This document shows positions 47,270-56,536 of a stretch of DNA of 64,000 bases, piece after piece. Origin of the DNA: Inquilinus limosus DSM 16000 (GTDB lineage Bacteria; Pseudomonadota; Alphaproteobacteria; DSM-16000; Inquilinaceae). The position numbers were made by a program, and so were the translations under genes. The stretch spans positions 172,570 to 236,569 of the forward strand of contig NZ_KE383986.1 of assembly GCF_000423185.1 (NCBI RefSeq), in the 5' to 3' direction. How positions within the stretch are numbered: the stretch's first letter is position 1; the number at the start of each line of letters is the position of its first letter. The notes under the pieces are model-generated. The model was not told the DNA's origin, searched no databases, and was given only the letters and a program-made list of their open reading frames with translations.

Positions 47270-48280
47270 CTACCCCGCCCGCGGCACCCTTCCCTCGATC
47301 GGGTAGGCCGGGTCGTTGTAGCCAGGGCTCGAGGGATGGCCGGTGATCACCAACCGGTTCACCAGCGCCTCGTCCTCGGCCGTGAAGGCGTAGTCCAGCG
47401 CTCCGAGATAGTCGGCCCACTGCTCCTCGGTCCGCGGTCCGGCGATCGGCGCCGTGACGATGCGGTTGTTCAGCAGCCAGGCCACGGCGAACTGGCCCGG
47501 GGTGATGCCGCGGCCGCGCGCATGCTCCGCCAGCTCGGCCGCGATCGCCAGGCTCTCCGGCCGCCACTCCGTCTCCAGCATGCGCTTGTCCTGGCGGCCG
47601 GCACGGCTGCCCTCCTCCGGCGTCGCGCCCGGTTTGTACTTGCCGGTCAGCACGCCGCGCGCCAGCGGGCTGTAGGGCACGACGCCGAGCCCGTAATGGG
47701 CGCAGGCCGGCAGATGCTCGGCCTCCGGCATCCGGTTCAAGAGGTTGTAATAGGGCTGGCTGACCACCGGCCGCTCGATCCCGGCCCGGTCGCACAGCCG
47801 GCAGATCTCCGCCACCCGCCAGGCGCGATGGTTGGAGACGCCGAAATAGCGGATCTTGCCCTGGCGGATCAGGTCGGCCAGCGCCGACACCGTCTCCTCC
47901 AGCGGCGTGGCCGGATCCTCCTTGTGCAGGTAGAGGATGTCGATCGTGTCGGTGCCGAGGCGGCGCAGGCTGGCCTCCACCGCCAGGAAGGCGCGGCGGC
48001 GCGACAGGCCGCGGTCGTTCGGCCCGTCGCCGGTCGGGTTGGCCAGCTTGGTCGCCAGCACCCACCAGGAGCGGTGGCCGGCGATGGCGCGGCCGACGAT
48101 CTCCTCCGACCGTCCGCCGGTGTAGACATCGGCGGTGTCGATGAAGTTGATCCCCGCCTCCCGCGCATGGTCGATGATGCGGGTCGCGGTCGGCTCGTCG
48201 GTCGGGCCGCCGAACATCATGGTGCCGAGGCAGAGCGGCGACACCTTCAGCCCGCTGCGCCCGAGATTGCGGTACTCCAT
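47270..48280 (-). CDS. Aldo/keto reductase
   Basis: A 336-aa NADPH-dependent oxidoreductase with a TIM barrel. The catalytic Asp and Tyr are in NFIDTADVYTGGRSEEIVGR (about 50-69), the Lys in WWVLATKLANPTG near 82 and the His in IDILYLHKEDP near 121; the cofactor end is GITPGQFAVAWLLNNRIVTA. It resembles the general-stress/YajO-type branch acting on sugar and aldehyde substrates. It is divergent from the FUSC transporter gene. Confidence 0.9.
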   Translation of the reverse strand: MEYRNLGRSGLKVSPLCLGTMMFGGPTDEPTATRIIDHAREAGINFIDTADVYTGGRSEEIVGRAIAGHRSWWVLATKLANPTGDGPNDRGLSRRRAFLAVEASLRRLGTDTIDILYLHKEDPATPLEETVSALADLIRQGKIRYFGVSNHRAWRVAEICRLCDRAGIERPVVSQPYYNLLNRMPEAEHLPACAHYGLGVVPYSPLARGVLTGKYKPGATPEEGSRAGRQDKRMLETEWRPESLAIAAELAEHARGRGITPGQFAVAWLLNNRIVTAPIAGPRTEEQWADYLGALDYAFTAEDEALVNRLVITGHPSSPGYNDPAYPIEGRVPRAG

Positions 48281-48510
48281 CGGCCTCTCCTTCCTGCGAG
48301 ATCGGGATCATGGCCCGGAACGGCCTGACCGCGCTGCCCTTCGATCGCAGGGCAGACGTGCCCTCGCGCCGCAGCCGTTCGGCCGGCGGACAGGCTATCC
48401 TGCTTCGGCTAGACAGGGGAGGAGCGCGCAGAAGGGCGGCCCGCGGCCGACATGGAGACGACAGCGATGAGCAGCCTTTCCCGGAGTCCGGCCCCCAGGC
48501 GGTGCCGCGG

Positions 48511-50577
48511 ATGAGCCGTGCCGCGGCGGCCCGCCGCCCGCCGTCCCTGATCCGTGCCGCCATCGCCGTCTCGCCGCGCAGCCTCAGCATCGGCGAAGGC
48601 CTGCGCGCCGCCGCCTCCTGCGCCGTGGTGGTCGCCATCGGCAGCCTGCTGCACGCGCCGATCCTGGCCTGGGCCGCGATCGCGGCGTTCTGGACCTGCC
48701 TCGCCGACCCCGGCGGGCCGAATCGCGACCGCGTGCAGGCACTGGGCGGCTTCACCCTGCTGTCCGGCGCCTTCGCCGTGATCGGTGCCGCGGCCTCCGC
48801 CCAGGGCTGGCCCTGGGCCACAGCGGCCGTGTTCCTGTGCGCCCTGATCGGCAGCGTGGTCCGGGTCTATGGCGCCGCCGCCCGGCAGATCGGCACGCTG
48901 GCGGTGGTGGCCTGCGTCGTCGCGGTCGACCATCACACCCCCAGTCCGGCGGCGCTGGTCGAATTCGCCGCCGCCTATCTCGGCGGCTGCGTCTGGGCGA
49001 TGCTGCTGACCCTGTCGATCTGGCGCATCCATCCGTTCCGGCCCGCCCGGGCGGGCGTCGCCACCGTCTATCGCAGCCTCGCCGCGATGGCCGCCGGCTT
49101 GGCTCGGCTGGACGCCGGCGCCGCGCCGCGCGACTGGGTGCTGCACGCCCAGCGCTATCGCCAAGCGGTGCGCACGGCGATCGAGTCCGCCCGTGCGACG
49201 CTGGACCGGGCCATGCGCGGCCGCGGCCTGGCCGCCCCGCTGGAGCGGCTGCTGCTGGCCCTGGATCGCTCCGAACGGGTCTTCGCCCGGCTGATCGCGC
49301 TGAGCGACCTGCGCCAGCATGCCGGCCCGCCGGAGACGGAACGGGAGGTCTCGCAGCGTCTGGCGCTGCGCCGCCTGGCGATGGTGCTGTACCGCCAGGC
49401 CCATGCCTTCGAGGCCGGGCGCGAAGAGGCGGCGCCGTGGCGGCGGTCGCTGGACCGCCTGGACGGCCTGATCGGATCGCCCGGCGGCGGGCCGGTCGCG
49501 GCCGGGCTGCGGGCGATCACCGACCAGCTGCGGTCGGCCGGCGAGACGCCGCCGGAGGACACCCGCTCCGCCGCCCAGCCCGCCGCCCGCCGACAGTGGC
49601 TGGCGCCGCTGCGGGCACAGCTGACCTGGCGGTCCGAGACCCTGCGCCATGCCCTGCGCTGCGCCGTCGCCACCGCCGGGGCGGTGATGCTGAGCCATAT
49701 CCTGGGCCTGCCCTATGCCTATTGGATGGCGATGGCCGTGGTGCTGGTGCTGCAGCCTTCGGTGGCCACCACCTGGCCGCGGGCGCTGGAGCGGGCGGTC
49801 GGCAGCGTGCTCGGCGGCGCGTTGGCGGCCCTGCTCGGCCTCGTGCTGCACACGCCTTTCGCCCTGACCGCCGCGGTGTTCCCGCTGGCGATCGCGACCA
49901 TGGCGGTGCGCTCGGTCAATTACGGCCTGTTCGTCTTCTTCCTGACCCCGCTCTTCGTGCTGGTGATCGAGTTGTCGCAGCCGGGGACGAGCGAGCCGGC
50001 CCTGGCCTGGATGCGCGCCCTCTACAACGTGCTGGGCAGCGCCATCGGCGTGCTCGGCGGGCTCCTGCTGTGGCCGAGCCGCGAGGGCCGGCGGCTGCGG
50101 CCGGCTCTGGCCGAGGCGGTCGAGGCGAATGGCCGCTACGCCGCCCTGGCCTTCGCGCCGGAGCGGGACGAGGCGGCGATCGAGGCGGCACGGCGCGCCG
50201 CCGGCCTCGCCAGCGGCAATGCCGAGGCGGTGCACGGCCGGACGATGCTGGAGGCCTGGTGGCAGCGCGAGGCGCTGGACGCTGGTCTGAGCATCGTCAT
50301 CCTGGCCCGCCAGCTGGCCGGCACCGCCACCGCCGCCTGGCTGCACCGGCTGGACGCGCGGGCCGGGGACGCCGCGTTCGGGCGATGGGTCGGCGCCGAG
50401 ACCGCGGCCCTGGCCGGGGCGCTGCGCCGCGGCACCGCCCTGCCCCCGGCCGAGCCGCCGCCGGACGGGGCGGCCGACGATCCGGAGCGGTCACGCCTGC
50501 TGCAGGAAATCGTGCTGCTGCGGGCCGCCGCCGAGCATCTGGTGCCGGTGCCAAAACAAACGAATGAGAACGCCTGA
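48511..50577 (+). CDS. FUSC family inner-membrane transporter
   Basis: A 688-aa protein with two bundles of about six membrane helices each (first at about 30-165, second at about 380-510) separated by a soluble helical region, the plan of FUSC/YccS/AaeB-like putative efflux proteins. The second bundle begins LRHALRCAVATAGAVMLSHI and continues ALERAVGSVLGGALAALLGL. I use ATG 48511, after which the protein starts normally; the frame is open further up to 48310 but that part is Arg-rich and probably not translated. Substrate unknown; aromatic acid export is a family precedent. Confidence 0.82.
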   Translation: MSRAAAARRPPSLIRAAIAVSPRSLSIGEGLRAAASCAVVVAIGSLLHAPILAWAAIAAFWTCLADPGGPNRDRVQALGGFTLLSGAFAVIGAAASAQGWPWATAAVFLCALIGSVVRVYGAAARQIGTLAVVACVVAVDHHTPSPAALVEFAAAYLGGCVWAMLLTLSIWRIHPFRPARAGVATVYRSLAAMAAGLARLDAGAAPRDWVLHAQRYRQAVRTAIESARATLDRAMRGRGLAAPLERLLLALDRSERVFARLIALSDLRQHAGPPETEREVSQRLALRRLAMVLYRQAHAFEAGREEAAPWRRSLDRLDGLIGSPGGGPVAAGLRAITDQLRSAGETPPEDTRSAAQPAARRQWLAPLRAQLTWRSETLRHALRCAVATAGAVMLSHILGLPYAYWMAMAVVLVLQPSVATTWPRALERAVGSVLGGALAALLGLVLHTPFALTAAVFPLAIATMAVRSVNYGLFVFFLTPLFVLVIELSQPGTSEPALAWMRALYNVLGSAIGVLGGLLLWPSREGRRLRPALAEAVEANGRYAALAFAPERDEAAIEAARRAAGLASGNAEAVHGRTMLEAWWQREALDAGLSIVILARQLAGTATAAWLHRLDARAGDAAFGRWVGAETAALAGALRRGTALPPAEPPPDGAADDPERSRLLQEIVLLRAAAEHLVPVPKQTNENA

Positions 50578-50631
50578 GGAGACGAAGCCGACGGAGCGAT
50601 CCATGCCTCCGCTCGCGCCCGCGACGGAGAC

Positions 50632-51492
50632 TTACGCCGCCGCGTCGGCCTTGCCGGTCGCGAGAAAGCGGTCCAGCGCCGCGATGTCCCGCTTCTCTCC
50701 GGCGACATCGGCGGCCAGCCGCTCATACAGCCCCGCCATGCCCTCATAGATCAGCCGCGCCGGATCGTCGGGGCCGAGGAAATCGGCGATCTCGCGCATC
50801 TCGGCCACCCAGCGATAGGCTTTGGCGTACATGTCCGGCACCGAACGCTCGAACTTGGCCAGCAGCTGCGGCTGGCTGTCCGCCAGCTCGGCATGCAGCG
50901 CCGGGCCGGCGCCGGCCCGGTCAGCGGCCAGGATCATGGCGGCGGCCAGCCCGGTCAGGCCCTTGTTGATGCCCGCATAGCACATCTTCAGCGCCGAGGC
51001 GGCGCCGACCGGCCCGTCGAGCATGCGGATGCGCAGGCCCAGCTCGCCGAGCATGCCCAGCCGCGACGTTTCCGGACCGGCGAGATAGAGCACCGGCCCC
51101 GCATCGCCCGGCACAGGCGGACCGCCGATGATGCCGCCGTCGACGAAGGCGCTGCCGGTGGGCGCAATGATCGCGGCGATCGCCTGCACGGTCTCGACGT
51201 TCACGGCGTTGCAGTCGACATAGACCGGCTTGCGGGACGCGGCACACAGGGCCGGCGCCAGCCGTTCCGCCAGGGCCACGGCCTCGCCGGGCGGCAGGAT
51301 CGACAGGATGATGTCGGCCGCGGTGATCGTCGCCTCGTCGGCCGCCGTCATGCCGGCTGCCCGGGCCCGGGCGATGGTCGCGGCGCTGCGGCCGTCGAGC
51401 AGGGTCGGGACGACGGCACCGTGCTCGGTCAGGCGCCGGGCGACGCCGCTGCCCATCGCCCCGGGGGCGATGACGGCGATGGTCGGATTCAT
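50632..51492 (-). CDS. NAD(P)-dependent oxidoreductase, 6-phosphogluconate/3-hydroxyisobutyrate dehydrogenase-like (DUF1932)
   Basis: A 286-aa protein. The N-terminal Rossmann motif is IAVIAPGAMGSGVARRLTEH (Gly pattern GAMGSG at 11-16), followed by SILPPGEAVALAERL and VYVDCNAVNVETV (beta-hydroxyacid dehydrogenase pattern) and a C-terminal helical domain with ALKMCYAGINKGLTGLAAAM, in which Lys about 174 would be the catalytic base. The C-terminal domain is of the DUF1932 type. Substrate unknown. Its stop faces the FUSC stop 54 bp away. Confidence 0.82.
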   Translation of the reverse strand: MNPTIAVIAPGAMGSGVARRLTEHGAVVPTLLDGRSAATIARARAAGMTAADEATITAADIILSILPPGEAVALAERLAPALCAASRKPVYVDCNAVNVETVQAIAAIIAPTGSAFVDGGIIGGPPVPGDAGPVLYLAGPETSRLGMLGELGLRIRMLDGPVGAASALKMCYAGINKGLTGLAAAMILAADRAGAGPALHAELADSQPQLLAKFERSVPDMYAKAYRWVAEMREIADFLGPDDPARLIYEGMAGLYERLAADVAGEKRDIAALDRFLATGKADAAA

Positions 51493-51587
51493 GGATCTCC
51501 TCCGGATCGATGCGCCGGCGGCCGCCCCTTCCGGGCCCCGACCGGTGGATGATGGCGCGATCCGTCCGATCCGTGAACCCGCGACCG

Positions 51588-52508
51588 TCAGCCGCCCTGC
51601 CCGGCCTGCGGGACGGCCAGCGGCAGGACCTGCTCGACCGACAGCGGCGTCAGCCCCAAGGTCGGGAATCCGGGCCTGTTCGGGTCGGCGACGTTGTCGC
51701 GCTCCATCAGCTCCACCTGGTTCCGCGCGATCGGCGGCTGCGGCAGCTGCTCCGAGATCAGGGCCAGCACCTGCCAGGCCGGAAACGGCACCGGCAGCAG
51801 CAGCGGCGGCCGCCGGCCCACATGCCGGGCGACAAGCTCGACCAGCTCGCGATAGCTGCAGACGGAGCCGCCGCCGAGCTCGTAGGTGACGCCGCCCTGC
51901 CCCGCGACCGCCCGCCCGATCGCCGCCGCGACATCCTCGACATAGGCCGGCTGCAGCCGGGTCCGGCCGCTGCCGAACAGCGGGAATACCGGTGCTTGCC
52001 GCAGCATCCGGGCCAGCGGCACCAGCAGGGCGTCGCCGGGCCCGACCATGGCGGAGGGGCGGATCAGGATCGACGCCGGGAAGGCCGCCCGCACCGCCCG
52101 CTCGCCCTCGCCGCGGCTGCGGATATAGGGAGAGCTGGACGCCGGGTCCGAGCCGATGCCGGAGAGATGGACCAGGGTCGCCGCGCCAGCCTGCTGCGCC
52201 TGCCGCGCGACCCGGGCCGCGGCCTCGACATGGATGGAGCGAAACGTGGCTCCCGCCCGCTCGACATAGAGGCTGACGGCGTTGACCACCACCTGCGCGC
52301 CGGCGACGGCCTGGGCGACCGAGTGGTCGTCGGTCACGTCCGCCCGCGCCGGTTCGGCCGCGCCGTCGCCGGCTGGCGGCAGGTCTCCGTCACGATCCGG
52401 ATGCCGCGACGCGACCCGGACGGCGAAGCCCTGGTCGACCAGCTGCCGCACCACGCGCCGGCCGAGAAAGCCGGTGCCGCCGAACACCGTCGCCAGCGGT
52501 TGCGCCAT
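51588..52508 (-). CDS. NAD(P)-binding protein of the extended SDR/NDUFA9-like family
   Basis: A 306-aa protein with the Rossmann motif ATVFGGTGFLGRRVVRQLVD at 6-25 and LVHLSGIGSDPASSSPYIRS in place of the Tyr-x3-Lys pair, as in atypical SDRs and complex I NDUFA9-type subunits. LIRPSAMVGPGDALLVPLAR and LQPAYVEDVAAAIGRAV are also typical. It probably binds NADP(H) without classical dehydrogenase chemistry. It lies seven bases downstream of the 52516 gene on the same strand, so both form a unit. Confidence 0.83.
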   Translation of the reverse strand: MAQPLATVFGGTGFLGRRVVRQLVDQGFAVRVASRHPDRDGDLPPAGDGAAEPARADVTDDHSVAQAVAGAQVVVNAVSLYVERAGATFRSIHVEAAARVARQAQQAGAATLVHLSGIGSDPASSSPYIRSRGEGERAVRAAFPASILIRPSAMVGPGDALLVPLARMLRQAPVFPLFGSGRTRLQPAYVEDVAAAIGRAVAGQGGVTYELGGGSVCSYRELVELVARHVGRRPPLLLPVPFPAWQVLALISEQLPQPPIARNQVELMERDNVADPNRPGFPTLGLTPLSVEQVLPLAVPQAGQGG

Positions 52509-52515
52509 GGCCCGC

Positions 52516-53034
52516 TCAGCCGCCCTTGTTCACCGCGGCGGCACCGCCGACATAGGAGCGGACGCGCGGCCGGCTGCGCTCCACGTCGCGGCGCCAGACC
52601 GAGTCGTCCTCATTGGCCGCGGTGAGCGGGACCACCGGGCCGGTCCAGCCGCCGGCCCGCCAGCGGTCCTCGCGCGCATCCATGTCGACGGTGCCCTCAT
52701 CGTCCAGGATATCGAGCACGCGGTCATGTTCGGCATCGGTCACCTGGACCGAGATCATGCAGCAGCCGCGGCGGAGGTGCTCGCCATAGGTGAAGCGCTC
52801 GTCATCGGGGAAGAACAGTCCGCGCAGGGATTCGAGGATGCCCATCCGCTGCTCGGGCAGGGGCGGCTCATCGCCCCAGGCGTCGGGATCGCCCTTCGGG
52901 TCGATCTCGTTGCCCGGCACCAGCCGGATCCGGTCCTTCGGGATGCGCGCATCGATCAGCCGCTCGACCGCCTCCTCCGCATCCTTCCGAGAGTCAAACA
53001 GCGCGGTGACGTTCCATTGACGGGCCTGCTGCAT
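52516..53034 (-). CDS. Hypothetical protein, stress-response YflT-like N-terminus
   Basis: A 172-aa acidic protein. The N-terminal VTALFDSRKDAEEAVERLID followed by RIPKDRIRLVPG resembles the ferredoxin-like heat-induced stress (YflT/DUF1269-like) domain, in which a beta-alpha-beta unit is repeated; the second half shows CCMISVQVTDAEHDRVLDIL. The C-terminal 50 residues are Arg/Asp-rich and disordered. GAGGAG precedes the ATG at 53034. It is the first gene of a pair with the NDUFA9-like gene. Function unknown. Confidence 0.65.
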   Translation of the reverse strand: MQQARQWNVTALFDSRKDAEEAVERLIDARIPKDRIRLVPGNEIDPKGDPDAWGDEPPLPEQRMGILESLRGLFFPDDERFTYGEHLRRGCCMISVQVTDAEHDRVLDILDDEGTVDMDAREDRWRAGGWTGPVVPLTAANEDDSVWRRDVERSRPRVRSYVGGAAAVNKGG

Positions 53035-53093
53035 CGCATCGTCTCCTCGGCAGCCCCTCCGCCCAGGAAACGGGACGCGGCACCCCGCCGTTC

Positions 53094-54605
53094 CTAGCCC
53101 CGCCGGAAGCGCAGGATCCGGCTGCGGTTCAGCGCCAGCCGGACGGTGTCGCCCTCGAACGCCAGGCCGATCCGCTTCGGCCAGGGCTCCTCCCGGCCTT
53201 CGGCCACAAGCCGGCCGCCGCCGAGCGGCACCAGCGGCAACGCGGCCCGGATCGGGCCGGCGCCGGTCTCCATCCGCTCGCCGGCGATGGTGAAGGCGGC
53301 ATGATGCTCCGGGCACAGCCATTCGCCCTGCACCCGGTCGAGCGCGCCGTCCGGCTCGATCGGGCGGAAGCGGCGCGCGGCATGGCCGATCTCGCCCTCC
53401 ACCGCCCCGTCCGCCCAGCGCAGCCGCATCGGCAGATGGGCGGAGAGCGAGACCGACCAGCCGTCCTCGCCGCGATAGAGGGTCTCGCCGGTGCCGAGGA
53501 AGCTGGCGACGCCGTCCTTCAGCTCGAGCCATTCCGGCCCCTGCTCCGCCACATAGAGCCCGTCGGGGATCGAGGTGCCGCGCCGGGGCAGATCCTCGCC
53601 CAGCAGCGCCGCCATCAGCTTCAGCGCGGTGCCGTGCGAGACCGTGTCCTCGCGGTTGGAGACCACGGCGGCACCGACTCCCTGTTCCGGATCCAAGAGG
53701 AAATAGGTCTTGTAGCCGAGCAGCGAACCGCCATGCCCGACCAGCCGGTGCGCCCCGAGCCGCGACCAGGCGAGGCCGAGCCCGTAGCCGGTCGGCCGTC
53801 CGTCGGCGAGGTGGCGCGGCGCGCCGAGCCGGGCGAGCACGCCCTGCCCCGGCCCGCGGTCGGCCAGCACCGCCTGCTGCCAGCGCACCAGGTCGCGCAG
53901 GCTGCCGGTCAGGCAGCCGGAGGCGGAGAGGTGCTGGCCTGAGGCGGCGAGCTGCCAGGCTCCGGTCGCGTCCTTCCAGTAGCCGGGAGCGAGGCCGCGG
54001 ATCGGGTCGAACCAGGTCTCCGGCACGCGGAAGCCGATGCCGAGCGGATCGGCGATGCGGTCGCGCACCAGCCCGGCGAAGCCGATGCCCCGGCGCAGCA
54101 GCGCCGCGTCGACCAGCCGGTAGCCGGTGTTGGAGTAGGAGATCTCCTGCCCCGGCGGGAAGTTCAGCTCGGTCAGCCGGGACAGGACATCGAGGCTCTC
54201 CTCCCGGCTCACCGCTGCGCCCTGGGGGACGCCGAGCAGCGACAGGGTCTCGCGCAAGTCCGGCAGGCCGCCGGTCATGTCGAGGGCGCGGCCGACCGTG
54301 ACCGCGGCCAAGCCGCCGCGCAGGGCCGGCAGCAGCCGGCCGAGCGGATCGTCGAGGCCGATGCCGTCCTGCGTCAGCGCCAGCGCCGCGAAGACATGCT
54401 TGGTGACCGAGGCGTAGCGAACCACCGTGTCGCCGGAGAAGGCGACGTCGCGGGCCAGGCTCTCGACCCCGCCGCAGGCCTCGGCCCGGATCTCCCGCGT
54501 GTCGAACACGGCCACGGCGCCGCCGGGCTCGCCCGGCCCCCAAGCTGCCGCGATCCCGGCCGCCGCCTCCGCCGCAGCCGACCAGCGCAACTCCCCGCCC
54601 GCCAT
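53094..54605 (-). CDS. D-aminopeptidase/class C beta-lactamase-like serine hydrolase
   Basis: A 503-aa protein. The catalytic SxxK is SVTK at 66-69, the YSN motif is in EISYSNTGYRLVDAALL near 160, and HGG in LVGHGGSLLGYKTYFL is the third box. Beyond the ~340-residue catalytic domain there are about 165 residues of beta-rich sequence, the plan of D-aminopeptidase DAP (catalytic domain plus beta-barrels). No signal peptide is seen, which also fits a cytosolic D-aminopeptidase. ATG 54605 follows GGGAGG. It is divergent from an MFS transporter gene, which may bring in a substrate. Confidence 0.8.
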   Translation of the reverse strand: MAGGELRWSAAAEAAAGIAAAWGPGEPGGAVAVFDTREIRAEACGGVESLARDVAFSGDTVVRYASVTKHVFAALALTQDGIGLDDPLGRLLPALRGGLAAVTVGRALDMTGGLPDLRETLSLLGVPQGAAVSREESLDVLSRLTELNFPPGQEISYSNTGYRLVDAALLRRGIGFAGLVRDRIADPLGIGFRVPETWFDPIRGLAPGYWKDATGAWQLAASGQHLSASGCLTGSLRDLVRWQQAVLADRGPGQGVLARLGAPRHLADGRPTGYGLGLAWSRLGAHRLVGHGGSLLGYKTYFLLDPEQGVGAAVVSNREDTVSHGTALKLMAALLGEDLPRRGTSIPDGLYVAEQGPEWLELKDGVASFLGTGETLYRGEDGWSVSLSAHLPMRLRWADGAVEGEIGHAARRFRPIEPDGALDRVQGEWLCPEHHAAFTIAGERMETGAGPIRAALPLVPLGGGRLVAEGREEPWPKRIGLAFEGDTVRLALNRSRILRFRRG

Positions 54606-54785
54606 GCTCGCCTCCCGTTCGTATCGTTGCATCGTCCAGGCCCGCACTGCCGGGATCATACGCCGTTATAGGCGGGATCACGGGATTTGGCTTCCCTCGA
54701 TCGGCGATCCGTCCCTACCCTCGGCGACGAGTCGCAGGAACCGCGGCGCCGAGCACCGGCGCGCGGAGGAAAGGGGAGGACCGGC

Positions 54786-56096
54786 GTGCCGGAAGTCGAT
54801 CGCGAGGCGCTGTACCGCAAGGTCAGCCTGCGCCTGATCCCGTTCATGATGGTCCTCTACCTGGTCAGCTTCCTCGACCGCGTGAATGTCGGCTTCGCGG
54901 CCCTGACCATGAACGCCGATCTCGGCATCTCGCCCTATGTCTTCGGCTGGGGCGCCGGGGTGTTCTTCTTCGGCTACTTCCTGTTCGAGGTGCCGAGCAA
55001 CATCATCCTGGAGAAGGTCGGCGCCCGGCTCTGGATCTGCCGGATCATGGTCACCTGGGGGCTGATCTCGGCCGCCATGGCCTTCGTCGAGGGCGTCTGG
55101 AGCTACACCATCCTGCGTTTCCTGCTCGGCGCCGCCGAGGCCGGGTTCCTGCCGGGCATGATCCTGTATCTGACCTACTGGTTCCCGGCGGCGCGGCGGG
55201 CCCGCTTCGTCGCCCTGTTCATGGCGGCGGTGCCGCTGGCCAGCGCGATCGGCGCCCCGATCTCCGGCATCATCCTCGACGCCACCCATCTCTGGTTCGG
55301 CCTCAAGGGCTGGCAGTGGCTGTTCATCATCGAGGGGCTGCCGGCCTGCCTGCTCGGCCTCCTGGTCCTGGCGTGGCTGCCGGACGGACCGCGCCAGGCG
55401 CCCTGGCTGGACGACACCGAGCGCGCCGCCATCGCCGCCGATCTGGCGCGCGACCGCGCAGCCTCGACGCATCCGCCGCTGCACGACCTATGGCCGGCGC
55501 TGGCCGATCCGCGGGTGATCCTGCTCGGCCTCGTCTATTTCGGCATCGTCATCGGGCTGTACGGCATCGGCCTCTGGCTGCCGCAGATCGTGAAGGGCAT
55601 GGGCTTCTCCACCGTCCAGACGGGCTGGATCATCGCCCTGCCCTATCTGCTCAGCGCCGGCGCCATGATGGTCTGGGGCCGGCACAGCGACCGCACCGGC
55701 GAGCGCGTGCTGCATGTCGCCCTGCCGGCGCTGCTCAGCGCCGCCGGCTTCGCCGCCAGCATCGCCTCAACCTCGACCGTGCTGTCGCTGGTTTTCCTCG
55801 GCGTCGCCGCGATCGGCATCTACGCGACGCTCGGGCCGTTCTGGACCCTGCCGCCGGTGTTCCTGGGCGGCACCGCCGCGGCCGGCGGCATCGCCCTGAT
55901 CAACTCGATCGGCAATCTCGGCGGCTTCGTCGGGCCCTATGCCGTCGGCTGGATCAAGGATGCGACCGGCAGCTTCACCGCCGGTATGGGCCTCCTGGCC
56001 GCGAGCCTGGCCGTCGCCGCCGCCGTCGCCCTTCTGGTCGGGCGGCAGTTCCGCGCCGCGCCGGCGGCGCCGATCGGGGAGCGGCCTGCGGGCTAG
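54786..56096 (+). CDS. MFS transporter, anion:cation symporter (ACS) family
   Basis: A 436-aa protein with 12 predicted membrane helices. The family marks are LRLIPFMMVLYLVSFLDRVN at 13-32, GVFFFGYFLFEVPSNIILEK and RFLLGAAEAGFLPGMILYLT, which match the ACS branch (tartrate, phthalate, galactonate and similar organic anions). Start is GTG 54786, five bases after AGGGGAGGA; an ATG 33 codons earlier has no ribosome site. It is divergent from the D-aminopeptidase-like gene and its stop overlaps that of the GYD gene (shared CTAG). Confidence 0.87.
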   Translation: MPEVDREALYRKVSLRLIPFMMVLYLVSFLDRVNVGFAALTMNADLGISPYVFGWGAGVFFFGYFLFEVPSNIILEKVGARLWICRIMVTWGLISAAMAFVEGVWSYTILRFLLGAAEAGFLPGMILYLTYWFPAARRARFVALFMAAVPLASAIGAPISGIILDATHLWFGLKGWQWLFIIEGLPACLLGLLVLAWLPDGPRQAPWLDDTERAAIAADLARDRAASTHPPLHDLWPALADPRVILLGLVYFGIVIGLYGIGLWLPQIVKGMGFSTVQTGWIIALPYLLSAGAMMVWGRHSDRTGERVLHVALPALLSAAGFAASIASTSTVLSLVFLGVAAIGIYATLGPFWTLPPVFLGGTAAAGGIALINSIGNLGGFVGPYAVGWIKDATGSFTAGMGLLAASLAVAAAVALLVGRQFRAAPAAPIGERPAG

Positions 56097-56386
56097 CCCA
56101 GCGAGTTGATCACCTCGCGATAGGCCGCCTCCGGGAACGCCTTCAGCGTCCTGGTCCGGATGAAGCCCTGGCGGCCCGTCATCAGCGTGAAGCGGGCCGC
56201 GACCGCGTCGTCCGGCGCCTCGTAGACGAGCACGAAATCATGATCGCCCATGGTCATGTAGAAGGCCCTGAACTGGCCGCCCATCTCCTGGAGCAGCGCC
56301 TTGGCTGCATCGAGCCGCTTCGGCGAGTCGGAAACGTTCCGGATCCCCAGCTCGGTCCAGCTGCCGAGCATGACATAGGTTGACAT
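56093..56386 (-). CDS. GYD domain protein
   Basis: A 97-aa protein of the GYD (DUF1428-like, dimeric alpha-beta barrel) family: YVMLGSWTELGIRNVSDSPK at the N-terminus and YMTMGDHDFVLVYEAPDDAV in the middle. ATG 56386 is used, with GGAGAGG about 10 bases upstream. The stop is inside the last codon of the convergent MFS gene: both use the self-complementary CTAG at 56093-56096. Role unknown. Confidence 0.8.
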   Translation of the reverse strand: MSTYVMLGSWTELGIRNVSDSPKRLDAAKALLQEMGGQFRAFYMTMGDHDFVLVYEAPDDAVAARFTLMTGRQGFIRTRTLKAFPEAAYREVINSLG

Positions 56387-56536
56387 CGCATGATCCTCTC
56401 CGGCACCGGGAGGAGCCTGCGCCTCGCGGGCCGGCAGCCGCAGTGTACCATGCCGATCCAATGACGGCGGCTTGTCATTTCCGGGCGCAGCCTCTATTCA
56501 CGCTCGCCGCATTTCGATCAGATATTTGCCCCCGCG

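Noticed and set aside
48310..48510. N-terminal extension of the FUSC protein to ATG 48310
   Set aside because: The 67 extra residues are Arg/Ser-rich with no ribosome site, and overlap the likely divergent promoter of the aldo/keto reductase gene.
53094..54605. AmpC-type beta-lactamase
   Set aside because: It lacks a signal peptide and has a long C-terminal beta-rich part as in D-aminopeptidases.
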